Assembly: GCA_945833835.1 (NCBI GenBank) | Contig: CAMAFR010000003.1 | Coordinates: 1 to 64,000 of the forward strand | Reading direction: 5' to 3' | DNA: 64,000 bases | Origin: an uncultured Bacteroides sp. | GTDB lineage: Bacteria > Bacteroidota > Bacteroidia > Bacteroidales > Bacteroidaceae | Shown: positions 30,210-40,865 of the stretch, in pieces | How positions within the stretch are numbered: position 1 is the first letter of the stretch | Layout of the letters: every line of letters begins with the position of its first letter | Notes under the pieces: model-generated | The model's input: only the letters and a program-made list of their open reading frames with translations | What the model was told of the DNA's origin: nothing | Database searches by the model: none | Program-made: the position numbers and the translations under genes

Positions 30210-33200
30210 CAGACATCAGCAAATGGGCCTTCGGCAACCGGAATCTGATATACTTCCTGATTGCTGTCCTGGTGGTAGGCGGCGCATGGTCGTGCTACCA
30301 GATGAGCAAACTGGAAGACCCCGAGATAAAAGTGAAGCTCGCCATGGTGGTGACTCCCTATCCGGGAGCATCCGCCCATCAGGTGGAGCTGGAAGTGACG
30401 GATGTGCTCGAAAAAAGCATCCGCAACATGGGACACGTAAACAACATCGAGAGCTATTCGTTCAATGACCTGTCACTCATCCAGGTAGAACTGACCACCA
30501 CCACGCCCACCGACGAGGTGGAGCAGTGCTGGGACATGCTGCGGCGCAAGGTGGACGACGCCCGGAGCAGCCTGCCAAGCGGCATCCAAGGCCCTATGGT
30601 GAAGGATGACTTCGGCAATGTGTTCGGCATGTTCTATGCCCTGACGGGCGACGGCCTGACCGACCGCGAACTGTCGGGCTATGCCGAACTCGTGAAGCGG
30701 GAGGTGAACGACCTGGAAGGCGTGGAGCGGGTGGACATCTATGGCAAACGCCCGGAATGTATCAACATCTCCCTGCTGCAGGACCGCATGGCCAACCTGG
30801 GCGTGAAGCCGGCAGAAGTGTTGGCCACGCTCAACGGACAGAACGCCACCACCTACAGCGGCTATTACGACAACGGCGACCGCCGCATCCGTATCAACGT
30901 GAGCGACCGGTTCCGCACGGTGGACGACATTGGCCAGCTCATCATCCAAGGGCATGACGACGACCAGCTGCGTCTGCGGGACATCGCCCGGCTGGAAAAG
31001 GACTATGAGAAGCCGGTGCGGAACGCCTTGCAATACGACGGACAGCAGGCACTGGGCATCCTTATCGCCGTATCAAGCTCGGCAGACATCGTGAAAGTGG
31101 GGGCCGAAGTCAACGCCGCCCTCCAGGAACTCAAAGCGCAACGTTTCCCGGCCGGTGTGGAATGCCACAAGGTGTTCTACCAGCCCGAACGGGTGGCCGA
31201 CTCGTTGGGCACCTTCATCATCAACCTCATTGAGTCCGTCATCATCGTGGTGGTCATCCTGATGCTGGCCATGGGCCTCAAAAGCGGCCTCATCATCGGC
31301 ATCTGCCTCGTTGTGACAGTATTGGGCAGCTTCCTGTTTCTGCAAGGTGCCGGGGGCACCATGCAACGCGTCTCACTCGCCTCGTTCGTGCTGGCCATGG
31401 GGATGCTGGTGGACAATGCCATTGTCATCGTCGACGGTATCCTGGTCGACCTGAAGGCCGGCAAGCCGCGCATGGAAGCCCTGACCGCCATCGGACGGCA
31501 GACGGCCATGCCCCTGCTGGGAGCCACGCTGATTGCCATCATCGCCTTCCTGCCCATCTTCCTCTCGCCCGATACGGCAGGGGTCTATACCCGCGACCTG
31601 TTCATCGTCTTGGCCGTGTCGTTGCTGCTCAGCTGGGTGCTGGCCCTGCTCCATGCTCCGCTGATGGCCAACCGCTATTTCGGTCCACAAAAGGCCATTG
31701 CCCCCAGCGGGCAACCGGCCTACAACGGACGTATCTATGCCACCCTGCGCCGACTGCTCTATGCGGGGCTCGCCCATCGCTGGACGGCGGTAGGCATTGT
31801 GGTGGGACTGCTGGTGCTGTCGGGCATCGGGTTCGGCTACATGCGGCAGGGCTTCTTCCCCGACATGGTCTATGACCAGCTGTACATGGAATACAAACTC
31901 CCGGAAGGCAACAACCATACCCGTGTGGAAAAAGATTTGAAAGAAATCGCCGACTACCTGCGCACACGCCCGGAAATCACCCACATCACCACCTCGACCG
32001 GCGGCACACCGGGACGCTACAACCTGGTGCGGAGTGTGGCCAACCCTTCGCTGGCCTATGGCGAACTGATTATCGACTTCACCTCGCCCGAGGCGCTGGT
32101 GGCCAACATGGAAGAAATACAGGAGTACCTCACCGCCCACTACCCCGATGCCTACGTGAAGCTGAAACGATATAACCTGATGTTCAAGAAATATCCTATC
32201 GAGGCGCAGTTCACGGGTCCTGACCCTGCCGTGTTGCACCGTCTGGCCGACAGCGCACGCAGCATCATGCAGCAGAGTGAGGCCGTCTGCCTCATCACGA
32301 CCGACTGGGAACCGCAGGTGCCTGTACTGACCGTAGAATACGACCAGCCGGCTGCCCGCGCCCTGGGACTGAGCCGTACCGATGTCAGCCTCTCGCTGCT
32401 GGCCTCGTGTGGCGGCATCCCCGTCAGCTCGTTCTACGAAGGCACCCACCGCAACAACATCTATCTGAAATGCCTGGACGAGCAGGGGCTGCCGATCGAG
32501 GACCTCGGCAACACACAAGTATTCGCCACACTGCCCCGCCTGAACGGACTGACGAGCGAAGAGATGCTGGTCAAGCTGCAGAGCGGACGGATAGACAAAG
32601 AGGAGTTCATCGAGCAGCTGATGGGCAGCACCCCGCTGAAACAAATCAGCCGGCGCATTGACCTGCAATGGGAAGACCCGGTGGTGCCCCGCTACAACGG
32701 ACAACGCAGCCAGCGGGTGCAGTGTTCGCCGGCACCCGGCATGGAGACCGAAGCGGCCCGACAGGCCATCGTGAAGCAGATTGAAAGCATCCCCCTGCCC
32801 AAAGGCTATGCCCTGCAATGGCAGGGTGAGCGCAAAGCCAGCACCCAATCCATGAAGTACCTCTTTAAGAATTTCCCGCTGGCAGTCATCCTCATGATAG
32901 CCATCCTGATCATGCTGTTCAAGGACTACCGGAAGCCCATCATCATCTTCTGCTGCATCCCGACGGTCCTCATCGGCGTGGTGGCCATCATGCTGCTGAC
33001 GGGCAAGACCTTCAACTTCGTGGCCATCGTGGGAACGCTGGGCCTTATCGGCATGCTGCTGAAAAACGGCATCGTGCTGATGGACGAAATCACCCTACAG
33101 CTGCGGCAAGGCACCGAACCGGTGACGGCACTGGTCAACAGTGCCCAGAACCGACTGCGGGCCGTCAGCATGGCGGCACTGACCACCATCCTCGGCATGA

Positions 33201-33340
33201 TTCCGCTGCTGCCCGACGCCATGTTCGGCTCACTGGCCGCCAGCATCATGGGCGGATTGGCGTTCGGCACGGTCATCACCCTCATCTTCATCCCGATACT
33301 TTACGCATTATTCTTCAACATCCAATACCGCAAAGCATGA
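30206..33340 (+). CDS. RND efflux permease (AcrB/HAE family)
   Basis: 'KWAFGNRNLIYFLIAVLVVGGAWSCYQMSKLEDPEIKVKLAMVVTPYPGASAHQVELEVTDVLEKSI', 'LAMGMLVDNAIVIVDGI', 'GMLLKNGIVLMDEI'. Confidence 0.97.
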   Translation: MTDISKWAFGNRNLIYFLIAVLVVGGAWSCYQMSKLEDPEIKVKLAMVVTPYPGASAHQVELEVTDVLEKSIRNMGHVNNIESYSFNDLSLIQVELTTTTPTDEVEQCWDMLRRKVDDARSSLPSGIQGPMVKDDFGNVFGMFYALTGDGLTDRELSGYAELVKREVNDLEGVERVDIYGKRPECINISLLQDRMANLGVKPAEVLATLNGQNATTYSGYYDNGDRRIRINVSDRFRTVDDIGQLIIQGHDDDQLRLRDIARLEKDYEKPVRNALQYDGQQALGILIAVSSSADIVKVGAEVNAALQELKAQRFPAGVECHKVFYQPERVADSLGTFIINLIESVIIVVVILMLAMGLKSGLIIGICLVVTVLGSFLFLQGAGGTMQRVSLASFVLAMGMLVDNAIVIVDGILVDLKAGKPRMEALTAIGRQTAMPLLGATLIAIIAFLPIFLSPDTAGVYTRDLFIVLAVSLLLSWVLALLHAPLMANRYFGPQKAIAPSGQPAYNGRIYATLRRLLYAGLAHRWTAVGIVVGLLVLSGIGFGYMRQGFFPDMVYDQLYMEYKLPEGNNHTRVEKDLKEIADYLRTRPEITHITTSTGGTPGRYNLVRSVANPSLAYGELIIDFTSPEALVANMEEIQEYLTAHYPDAYVKLKRYNLMFKKYPIEAQFTGPDPAVLHRLADSARSIMQQSEAVCLITTDWEPQVPVLTVEYDQPAARALGLSRTDVSLSLLASCGGIPVSSFYEGTHRNNIYLKCLDEQGLPIEDLGNTQVFATLPRLNGLTSEEMLVKLQSGRIDKEEFIEQLMGSTPLKQISRRIDLQWEDPVVPRYNGQRSQRVQCSPAPGMETEAARQAIVKQIESIPLPKGYALQWQGERKASTQSMKYLFKNFPLAVILMIAILIMLFKDYRKPIIIFCCIPTVLIGVVAIMLLTGKTFNFVAIVGTLGLIGMLLKNGIVLMDEITLQLRQGTEPVTALVNSAQNRLRAVSMAALTTILGMIPLLPDAMFGSLAASIMGGLAFGTVITLIFIPILYALFFNIQYRKA

Positions 33341-34719
33341 AACTGAACATGAAACGGAATACCCTTCTCCTCCTGGTCCTGCCAAGCCTCTTGGTCACCG
33401 CCGGTCAGGCACAGGAAACGCTGACCCTGCAACAGTGCCGCGAAATGGCGCTGCAGCACAACAAGGACATCGCCGCCGCCGAACGGCAGCGCCAACGGGC
33501 CGCCTATACCGTAAAAAGCACACGGGGCAACTTCTTCCCCGACCTGAGTCTGAACGGCACCGGTGCCTACAGCACCGGAAAGACCTCGATGGGCATTCCC
33601 GGAGGCTATCTGCCGACCGGCAACCTCGACGCCACCGGGCAACTGACCCCCGACGGACGGGTGGCCTATCTCCCCAACATTGACCTGCACGCCCGTTTAG
33701 GATGGCTCTACATGGGCGGCATCACCCTCGAACAGCCCATCTTCATGGGCGGCAAAATCGTCACCGCCTACCGCATGGCCCAACTGGGTGAAGGCATCGC
33801 CCGCCAGAACGAACGGCTGACCGCCACAGATATCCTGGTGAAGACCGACGAAGCCTATGCGCAAGCCGTAAAAGCCAAAGAAATGAAAACCGTGGCCGAC
33901 AGCTATCATACCCTACTGAAAGAGCTGTTGAAGAACGTGGAAAGCGGACGGCGGCACGGCATGACCTCCCGCAACGATGTCTTGAAAGTACAGGTCAAGC
34001 TGAACGAAAGCGAACTGAACGTGCGACGGGCCGAAAACGCCATCCGACTGTCGGCAATGAACCTGTGCCACTACATCGGACGGCCCTTGACCGCCGACAT
34101 ACAGGTATCCGACGCCCTGCCCGAAACGACGGCCGTCCCTGACGATGCCGACATCAGCCACCGTCCGGAATATGCCTTGCTGGAACAACAGGTGGCACTC
34201 GCCGGCCAACAGGTGAAGCTGCAACGGAGCGAACTGCTGCCCCAGATAGGCCTCCGGGCCTCTTACGACTACATGCACGGCATGAAAGTGAACCAAGACT
34301 ACCTGCTCAACCGGGGCAGCGCGACGGTGCTGCTGAATGTCTCGATACCGATTTTCCATTTTGGCGAACGCCATAATAAGGTGAAAGCCGCCAAAATGCA
34401 GTTGGAACAGACTCGGCTGGAACAGGAAAGCAAAAATGAACTGATGCGGCTCGAACTGACGCAAGCCCTCAACAACCTCGACGAGGCACGGCTGGAGAAA
34501 GCCCTTGCCGAGACCTCGTTGGAGCAGGCAGAGGAAAACCGCCGGGTCAGCCTCAAGCAATACGAGGCCGGACTGGAAACACTGTCGGACCACCTGGAGG
34601 CACAGGCCATCTGGCAGAAGGCCTATGAAACCAAAGTGGATGCCGCCTACCGCCTCTACCTGAGCCATCTGCATTACTTGAAGGCCGCCGGCAAACTGAC
34701 CGTAAGCGGACAATTCTAA
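33337..34719 (+). CDS. TolC family outer-membrane factor
   Basis: 'ETLTLQQCREMALQHNKDIAAAERQRQRA'; two-fold coiled-coil TolC-like protein. Confidence 0.94.
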   Translation: MKLNMKRNTLLLLVLPSLLVTAGQAQETLTLQQCREMALQHNKDIAAAERQRQRAAYTVKSTRGNFFPDLSLNGTGAYSTGKTSMGIPGGYLPTGNLDATGQLTPDGRVAYLPNIDLHARLGWLYMGGITLEQPIFMGGKIVTAYRMAQLGEGIARQNERLTATDILVKTDEAYAQAVKAKEMKTVADSYHTLLKELLKNVESGRRHGMTSRNDVLKVQVKLNESELNVRRAENAIRLSAMNLCHYIGRPLTADIQVSDALPETTAVPDDADISHRPEYALLEQQVALAGQQVKLQRSELLPQIGLRASYDYMHGMKVNQDYLLNRGSATVLLNVSIPIFHFGERHNKVKAAKMQLEQTRLEQESKNELMRLELTQALNNLDEARLEKALAETSLEQAEENRRVSLKQYEAGLETLSDHLEAQAIWQKAYETKVDAAYRLYLSHLHYLKAAGKLTVSGQF

Positions 34720-34738
34720 AAAGTTTTTTCAGAAAAGC

Positions 34739-34769
34739 TTGCAAGTTTCGAAAATATCCTCTACCTTTG
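34739..34769 (+). promoter_or_regulatory. Bacteroidetes-type promoter for the tRNA-Met pair
   Basis: TTG (34739-34741), 20-nt spacer, TACCTTTG (34762-34769), followed by the same GCACCCGCAA initial sequence as the tRNA-Thr unit. Confidence 0.7.
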
Positions 34770-34788
34770 CACCCGCAATCAACAAGAT

Positions 34789-34862
34789 GGCGGGATAGCT
34801 CAGCTGGTTAGAGCGCATGATTCATAATCATGAGGTCCCCGGTTCAATCCCGGGTCCCGCTA
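34789..34862 (+). tRNA. tRNA-Met (anticodon CAT), copy 1
   Basis: Acceptor GGCGGGA/TCCCGCT, D-arm GCTC/GAGC, anticodon arm CATGA-TTCATAA-TCATG, T-arm CCCGG-TTCAATC-CCGGG. Confidence 0.93.
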
Positions 34863-34919
34863 CGGAAGAAAGCTTTAAGCCGTTGGGTGGCTTCCACGCC
34901 TGGCGGTTTTTCAGTCGAT

Positions 34920-34993
34920 GGCGGGATAGCTCAGCTGGTTAGAGCGCATGATTCATAATCATGAGGTCCCCGGTTCAATCCCGGGTCCCGCTA
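34920..34993 (+). tRNA. tRNA-Met (anticodon CAT), copy 2, identical to copy 1
   Basis: Same 74-nt sequence 131 bp downstream. Confidence 0.93.
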
Positions 34994-35002
34994 CGGAAGA
35001 AG

Positions 35003-35040
35003 TGGCAGTCATATTCAGTGAATATGACTGCCTTTTTTTT
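35003..35040 (+). terminator. Rho-independent terminator of the tRNA-Met unit
   Basis: GGCAGTCATATTC...GAATATGACTGCC followed by T8. Confidence 0.9.
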
Positions 35041-35169
35041 GCGCCTCAAGAATTGTTAAAATCGGTCCTTCCTACGAAATAAATAGGGTTTTTAATGAGT
35101 ATATACAAAAAAAACACTTACTTTGGCGGCGAAACTTAAAACCAAAGAGACAGTACACGTTTGAACACT

Positions 35170-35550
35170 ATGAAAAAGAAAGTGCATATAGAGTATCCGC
35201 TCCACCCCGCTTCAGGAAGCATACTTTGGGGAGCCATCAGTACCCCTTCAGGATTGCAACGATGGTTTGCCGACCGAGTGAACAAGACAGGAAAAACATT
35301 CTGCTTCAGATGGGGCAAAACGGAAACCCGTACCGCCGACCTTATCAATTCGCGTACAGATTCGTTCGTAAGGTTCCATTGGAAGGACGAGACAGACCGC
35401 TCCTATTTCGAACTGAGAATCAACTACAACGAACTGACCAACGACCATTCGCTGGAAGTGACCGACTTCGCCGAAAACGGGGAGGAAGAAGATGTACGCA
35501 ACCTGTGGGATTCGCAAATAGAACAACTGAAAAGAATTTGCGGCGTATAA
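35170..35550 (+). CDS. START-like/SRPBCC domain protein
   Basis: 126-aa protein 'MKKKVHIEYPLHPASGSILWGAISTPSGLQRWFADRVNKTGKTFCFRWGKTETRTADL'; AHSA1/START-like. Confidence 0.75.
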   Translation: MKKKVHIEYPLHPASGSILWGAISTPSGLQRWFADRVNKTGKTFCFRWGKTETRTADLINSRTDSFVRFHWKDETDRSYFELRINYNELTNDHSLEVTDFAENGEEEDVRNLWDSQIEQLKRICGV

Positions 35551-35575
35551 CTTTTAAAAATATGCAAAACATACC

Positions 35576-35604
35576 TTGTATCATCTTTTTTTATGCTACT
35601 TTTG
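35576..35604 (+). promoter_or_regulatory. Bacteroidetes-type promoter for the LptF/LptG-like gene
   Basis: TTG (35576-35578), 18-nt spacer, TACTTTTG (35597-35604), 27 nt before the ATG. Confidence 0.6.
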
Positions 35605-35630
35605 CAATCCGTTAATGATAGGAACATAGC

Positions 35631-37532
35631 ATGTTACGCATAAAAAAACTTGATATATTCATCCTGAAAAGTTTCCTGCTGCTGTTTGCCGGAACCTTCT
35701 TCATCTGCCTGTTTATCTTCATGATGCAATTTCTGTGGAGATATGTAGACGAATTGGTGGGGAAAGGGCTGGAAATGAACGTGCTTGCCCAATTTTTCTT
35801 TCTTTCGGGACTGACATTGATACCGTTGTCACTGCCGTTAGCCGTCCTGCTGGCCGCACTGATGACCTTCGGCAATTTCGGCGAACGCTACGAACTGCTG
35901 TCCATGAAGGCGGCAGGCATCCCGTTGTTGCGCATCATGACACCGGTCGTCCTGTTCTGCATCTTGCTCGGAGGCATGTCGTTCTTCTTCCAGAATGTCA
36001 TCGGCCCCAAGGCACAAAAAGAATTGTGGACCCTGCTGGTCTCCATGAAGCAGAAGTCGCCGGAAGTGGACATTCCCGAAGGGGTTTTCTATAGCGACAT
36101 AGAGGGATACAACATCTACGTACGCCACAAAGACCGCGAGACAGGCCTGCTGAAGGATGTGCTTATCTACAATTTCTCGGACGGGTTTGACAATGCCCAC
36201 ATCATCTGGGCCGAAGAGGGAAAACTGGACCTGACCGCCGACAAACAGCACCTGTACCTGCACTTGTTCAACGGCGAACAGTTTGAAAACCTGCGGTCAC
36301 AGTCGGTGCTTTCGCGCAACATACCTTATCGGCGCGAATCGTTCCGGGAAAAGCATGCCCTGATCGAGTTCAACACCAACTTCAACATGGTCGACGGCAG
36401 TTTCCTGAACGGACGGTCGGACATCAAGAACATGAACGAAATCAGCGCCGCCATCGACTCGCTGCGCCACCGGGCGGACAGCACCGGGCAGGCCCTGCAC
36501 AAGGAAATCATGCAGACAACGTTCCGCCCCACACAGCTGACGGAAGCCGACTCCACCCAACTGTATGAAACGCCGGCGGCCAGCATCAACATCGACAGCG
36601 TCTACAACACGCTGGCCTCTTCTGAAAAGCTGAAAACCCTGTCGGCAGCCACCTCCAAGGTCTCCTCACTGGCCACCGACTGGAACTTCAAGAGCTTCAC
36701 CACAACCGAAGCGGACAAAGATATCCGTACCCATCGTTCGGACTGGCACAAGAAAATCACCCTCTCCCTGGCATGCGTCATCTTCTTCTTCATCGGTGCC
36801 CCGCTGGGTGCCATCATCCGCAAAGGAGGGCTGGGGATGCCGGTAGTGCTGTCGGTCATCATCTTCATCCTGTATTACATCATCGACTCGGGAGCCACGC
36901 GTGTGGCCAAAAGTGACGAGATGAACATTGTGCTGGGCACCTGGATGAGTACCCTGGTACTGGCGCCACTGGGAGGTTTCCTCACCTACAAGTCGAACAA
37001 GGACTCCGTCGTCTTCAACATCGATCTCTACACGGCCTTCTTCCGCAAAGTGTTCGGCCTCCGCATGGCACGCCATCTCTACCGCAAAGAGGTCATTATA
37101 GAGACCCCACAATATGCCGACGATGCAGCCGCACTGCAGGCCATCATCCTCCAGTGTGCCGACTATCAGCGCCAACAGCGTCTGAAGCAGCTACCCAACT
37201 ATTTCAGGCTGTTCACCAACAACCAGGCCGACGAGGCGGTGGCCGACATCAGCAACCGCCTGGAGCAGGTCATCGAAGACCTCTCGAACAGCAAGGACGC
37301 CGCCCTGCTGAACTATCTGAACAACCTGCCGGTCTTGTTCGTCAAGTCACACAAGAGTCCGTTCGACAATCGGTGGCTGAATGCGGCCGTGGGGTTGGCG
37401 CTACCTGTAGGCCTGGCCGTCTACCTGCATATATGGCGATACCGGCTCCAGTTAGACAAGGACCTGACCGTCATCATGGAAAACAGTGAGAAAATCATAG
37501 AACGAATTAACAACCAACTAAATATACAATAG
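35631..37532 (+). CDS. LptF/LptG (YjgP/YjgQ) family permease with C-terminal extension
   Basis: '[53 protein letters not shown]', '[24 protein letters not shown]', '[21 protein letters not shown]'. Confidence 0.93.
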   Translation: MLRIKKLDIFILKSFLLLFAGTFFICLFIFMMQFLWRYVDELVGKGLEMNVLAQFFFLSGLTLIPLSLPLAVLLAALMTFGNFGERYELLSMKAAGIPLLRIMTPVVLFCILLGGMSFFFQNVIGPKAQKELWTLLVSMKQKSPEVDIPEGVFYSDIEGYNIYVRHKDRETGLLKDVLIYNFSDGFDNAHIIWAEEGKLDLTADKQHLYLHLFNGEQFENLRSQSVLSRNIPYRRESFREKHALIEFNTNFNMVDGSFLNGRSDIKNMNEISAAIDSLRHRADSTGQALHKEIMQTTFRPTQLTEADSTQLYETPAASINIDSVYNTLASSEKLKTLSAATSKVSSLATDWNFKSFTTTEADKDIRTHRSDWHKKITLSLACVIFFFIGAPLGAIIRKGGLGMPVVLSVIIFILYYIIDSGATRVAKSDEMNIVLGTWMSTLVLAPLGGFLTYKSNKDSVVFNIDLYTAFFRKVFGLRMARHLYRKEVIIETPQYADDAAALQAIILQCADYQRQQRLKQLPNYFRLFTNNQADEAVADISNRLEQVIEDLSNSKDAALLNYLNNLPVLFVKSHKSPFDNRWLNAAVGLALPVGLAVYLHIWRYRLQLDKDLTVIMENSEKIIERINNQLNIQ

Positions 37533-37536
37533 CACT

Positions 37537-38745
37537 ATGGACAAGATCAAATTAGACACCGTAGAAGAAGCCATCGCATCATTCCGCCAAGGAGAATTCG
37601 TAGTCGTGGTCGACGATGAAGACCGTGAGAATGAAGGTGACTTGATTATCGCCGCCGAACTCATCACACCGGAAAAAGTCAACTTCATGTTGAAACATGC
37701 CCGGGGTGTGCTCTGTGCCCCCATCACGATGTCCCGCTGTCAAGAGCTCGACCTGCCACATCAGGTAGTCAACAATACATCCATGCTGGGCACTCCGTTT
37801 ACTGTCACTGTCGACAAACTGGAAGGCTGCACTACCGGTGTATCCGCCGCTGACCGCGCCGCCACCATCCGCGCACTGGCCGACCCGGCCTCCACGCCCG
37901 AGACCTTTGGACGACCCGGACACATCAACCCGCTGTATGCACAAGACAAAGGCGTATTGCGCCGCGCCGGACATACGGAAGCCAGCATCGACCTTGCCAA
38001 ACTGGCCGGACTCTATCCGGCAGCTGCCCTGATGGAAGTCATGAACGAAGACGGCACCATGGCACGTCTGCCCGAACTGCGCCAGCTGGCCGACCAGTAC
38101 GGCTTCAAGCTGATTTCGATAGCCGACCTCATTGCCTACCGCCTGCGGAAAGAATCGCTGGTGGAAGAAGGGGCAGAAGTAGATATGCCTACCCAATACG
38201 GACACTTCCGCCTCATCCCGTTCCGCCAAAAAAGCAACGGATTGGAACATGTGGCCCTCATCAAGGGCGATGTCAACACAGACGAGCCCGTACTGGTGCG
38301 TGTCCACTCGTCCTGCGCCACCGGCGACATCTTCGGCTCCATGCGCTGCGATTGTGGCGAGCAGCTGCACAAGGCCATGGAAATGATTGAAAAAGAAGGT
38401 TGCGGTGCCATCATTTACCTGAATCAGGAAGGACGCGGCATCGGGCTGATGGAAAAGATGAAAGCCTACAAACTTCAAGAAGGGGGACTGGACACCGTGG
38501 ATGCCAATCTGCATTTAGGACACCAGGCCGATGAACGTGACTATGGGGTAGGCGCCCAAATCCTGCGTACGATAGGAGTACGCAAAATGCGCCTGCTCAC
38601 CAACAATCCCGTGAAACGGGTCGGACTGGAGGCCTACGGACTGGAAATCGTGGAAAACCTTCCGATTGAAGTGACTCCCAACCCGTACAACGAACGTTAT
38701 CTTATGACCAAGAAAGTGCGCATGGGGCATAACCTGCATTTCTGA
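37537..38745 (+). CDS. ribBA: Bifunctional 3,4-dihydroxy-2-butanone-4-phosphate synthase / GTP cyclohydrolase II
   Basis: '[18 protein letters not shown]', '[18 protein letters not shown]', '[26 protein letters not shown]'. Confidence 0.98.
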   Translation: MDKIKLDTVEEAIASFRQGEFVVVVDDEDRENEGDLIIAAELITPEKVNFMLKHARGVLCAPITMSRCQELDLPHQVVNNTSMLGTPFTVTVDKLEGCTTGVSAADRAATIRALADPASTPETFGRPGHINPLYAQDKGVLRRAGHTEASIDLAKLAGLYPAAALMEVMNEDGTMARLPELRQLADQYGFKLISIADLIAYRLRKESLVEEGAEVDMPTQYGHFRLIPFRQKSNGLEHVALIKGDVNTDEPVLVRVHSSCATGDIFGSMRCDCGEQLHKAMEMIEKEGCGAIIYLNQEGRGIGLMEKMKAYKLQEGGLDTVDANLHLGHQADERDYGVGAQILRTIGVRKMRLLTNNPVKRVGLEAYGLEIVENLPIEVTPNPYNERYLMTKKVRMGHNLHF

Positions 38746-38788
38746 TGCGGCACGCGCTTTACATATTATTTATTTAAAACCAATATTT

Positions 38789-39484
38789 ATGAATACACTT
38801 ACAAAGTCTATCGGGCAACAGATGGCACAAGCCAGCCTGATGCGCAGTGTCTATTTATGGATGACCTTAGCACTGGTCATCACCGGCCTTACTTCCATGT
38901 ATGTGGCCAAGTCTATGACCCTCATCAACCTGATGATGCAGAACAGCCTGCTTTTCTGGGGACTGATGCTGGCGGAAATTGGTGTGGTGGTCTATCTGAC
39001 GGCACGTATCCGCCATCTCGCCTTCAGCACCGCCACCCTATTGTTCATCCTGTATTCCATCCTCAACGGAGTCACCCTCTCGTTGGTGTTCCTCATCTAC
39101 ACCTTCAGTTCCATCGCCACCACCTTCTTCATCACGGCTGGCACGTTCGGCTGCATGGCACTGATCGGATACACCACCAAGAAAGACCTGACCCGCATCG
39201 GCAGCCTGTGCATCATGGGGGTCATCGGACTCATCATCGCCTCGCTGGTCAACCTGTTTTTGCACAATTCCATGATGGACCTGATCATCTCGGGCGTGGG
39301 CGTGTTGATCTTTGTAGGACTGACCGCCTATGATGCCCAGAAAATCAAACAACTGTTGACCGGTAACGATGTCGAAGTCAATGAAAGCACCCAGAAAATC
39401 GCTTTGCTGGGAGCCATGACCCTTTATTTGGATTTCATCAACCTCTTCCTGTACCTGCTCCGTTTTATGGGAGACAGAAAATGA
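38789..39484 (+). CDS. Bax inhibitor-1/YccA family membrane protein
   Basis: Seven-TM profile; 'LTAYDAQKIKQLL...QKIALLGAMTLYLDFINLFLYLLRFMG'. Confidence 0.93.
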   Translation: MNTLTKSIGQQMAQASLMRSVYLWMTLALVITGLTSMYVAKSMTLINLMMQNSLLFWGLMLAEIGVVVYLTARIRHLAFSTATLLFILYSILNGVTLSLVFLIYTFSSIATTFFITAGTFGCMALIGYTTKKDLTRIGSLCIMGVIGLIIASLVNLFLHNSMMDLIISGVGVLIFVGLTAYDAQKIKQLLTGNDVEVNESTQKIALLGAMTLYLDFINLFLYLLRFMGDRK

Positions 39485-39515
39485 GTAACCATCAAAACTT
39501 AAAAACCAAATACAA

Positions 39516-40709
39516 ATGAATCAACTTTCAGACCGTTTGAACAGCCTGTCGCCATCGGCCACACTGGCTATGTCACAAAAGAGCAGTGAACTCAAGGCGC
39601 AAGGCGTCGATGTCATCAATCTGAGTGTAGGTGAGCCCGATTTCAACACTCCTGACCACATCAAGGAAGCTGCCAAACGCGCTATCGACGAGAATTTTTC
39701 ACGTTATTCGCCCGTTGCCGGCTATCCTGCCCTGCGCAACGCCATCGCCGCCAAACTGAAGAACGAGAACGGCTTGGAGTACAGCGCCGCCCAAATCAGT
39801 TGCGCCAACGGTGCCAAACAATCGGTGTGCAACACCATCCTGTCATTGGTGAACAAAGGGGACGAGGTCATCGTCCCGGCTCCGTACTGGGTGAGCTACC
39901 CTGAAATGGTCAAACTGGCCGAAGGGGTCCCCGTCATCGTAAAGGGAGGCATCGAACAGGACTTCAAGATCACCCCCGAACAGCTGGAAGCGGCCATCAC
40001 CCCCAAAACCCGCCTGCTCATTTTGTGCTCGCCGTCGAACCCCACCGGTTCGGTGTACAGCAAGGAAGAACTGGCCGGACTGGCAGCCGTACTGGCCCGT
40101 CACGAACAGGTCATCGTCATTGCCGATGAAATTTATGAGCACATCAACTATGTGGGCCATCACGAAAGCATCGCCCAGTTCGAAGCTATCCGTGACCGCG
40201 TTGCCATTGTCAACGGTGTGTCAAAAGCCTATGCCATGACCGGCTGGCGCATCGGTTTCGTCGCCGCCCCCGAATGGATCATCAAAGGAGTGAACAAACT
40301 GCAAGGACAATATACGTCAGGTCCCTGCTCGGTCTCTCAGAAAGCCGCCGAAGCCGCCTATACCGGAACCCAGGAACCGGTAGAGACCATGCGTCAGGCC
40401 TTCGAACGCCGCCGCGACCTCATCGTGAAACTGGCCAAGGAAGTTCCGGGACTGGAAGTGAACTTCCCGCAGGGTGCTTTCTACCTCTTCCCCAAATGTG
40501 ATGCCTTCTTTGGCAAGAAAGACGGCGACCGCGTCATCAACAATGCGGACGACCTGGCCATGTACCTGCTCGAAGTGGGCCACGTGGCCTGTGTAGGCGG
40601 CACTTCTTTCGGAGCACCCGAGTGCATCCGCATGAGTTATGCCACTTCTGATGAAAACATCGTCGAGGCCATGCGGCGCATCAAGGAAACCCTTGCCCGC
40701 CTTCGCTGA
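39516..40709 (+). CDS. aspC: Pyridoxal-phosphate aminotransferase (aspartate aminotransferase-like)
   Basis: 'VINLSVGEPDFNTPDHIKEAAK', 'NGAKQSVCNTILSL', 'SPSNPTGSVYS', 'VSKAYAMTGWRIGFVAAP'. Confidence 0.95.
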   Translation: MNQLSDRLNSLSPSATLAMSQKSSELKAQGVDVINLSVGEPDFNTPDHIKEAAKRAIDENFSRYSPVAGYPALRNAIAAKLKNENGLEYSAAQISCANGAKQSVCNTILSLVNKGDEVIVPAPYWVSYPEMVKLAEGVPVIVKGGIEQDFKITPEQLEAAITPKTRLLILCSPSNPTGSVYSKEELAGLAAVLARHEQVIVIADEIYEHINYVGHHESIAQFEAIRDRVAIVNGVSKAYAMTGWRIGFVAAPEWIIKGVNKLQGQYTSGPCSVSQKAAEAAYTGTQEPVETMRQAFERRRDLIVKLAKEVPGLEVNFPQGAFYLFPKCDAFFGKKDGDRVINNADDLAMYLLEVGHVACVGGTSFGAPECIRMSYATSDENIVEAMRRIKETLARLR

Positions 40710-40730
40710 ACATGACCTTTCCAGGCTCTC

Positions 40731-40778
40731 AAGAGGATGTGCCCCTGCTTTTCTCCGCATAGGGCACATCCTCTTTTT
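40731..40778 (+). terminator. Rho-independent terminator after the aminotransferase gene
   Basis: 14-bp perfect stem AAGAGGATGTGCCC/GGGCACATCCTCTT (40731-40744/40762-40775), T-run. Confidence 0.85.
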
Positions 40779-40865
40779 CATAGCTGTCCCCTTCCGCATC
40801 GGGTGCCAAAACACCTTCCCCATTTTGCCATTACAGAAAAAATACCGACCTTTGCAAAAAGCAAT

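Noticed and set aside
31373-32848. 491-aa minus-strand ORF
   Set aside because: Antisense to the second RND permease
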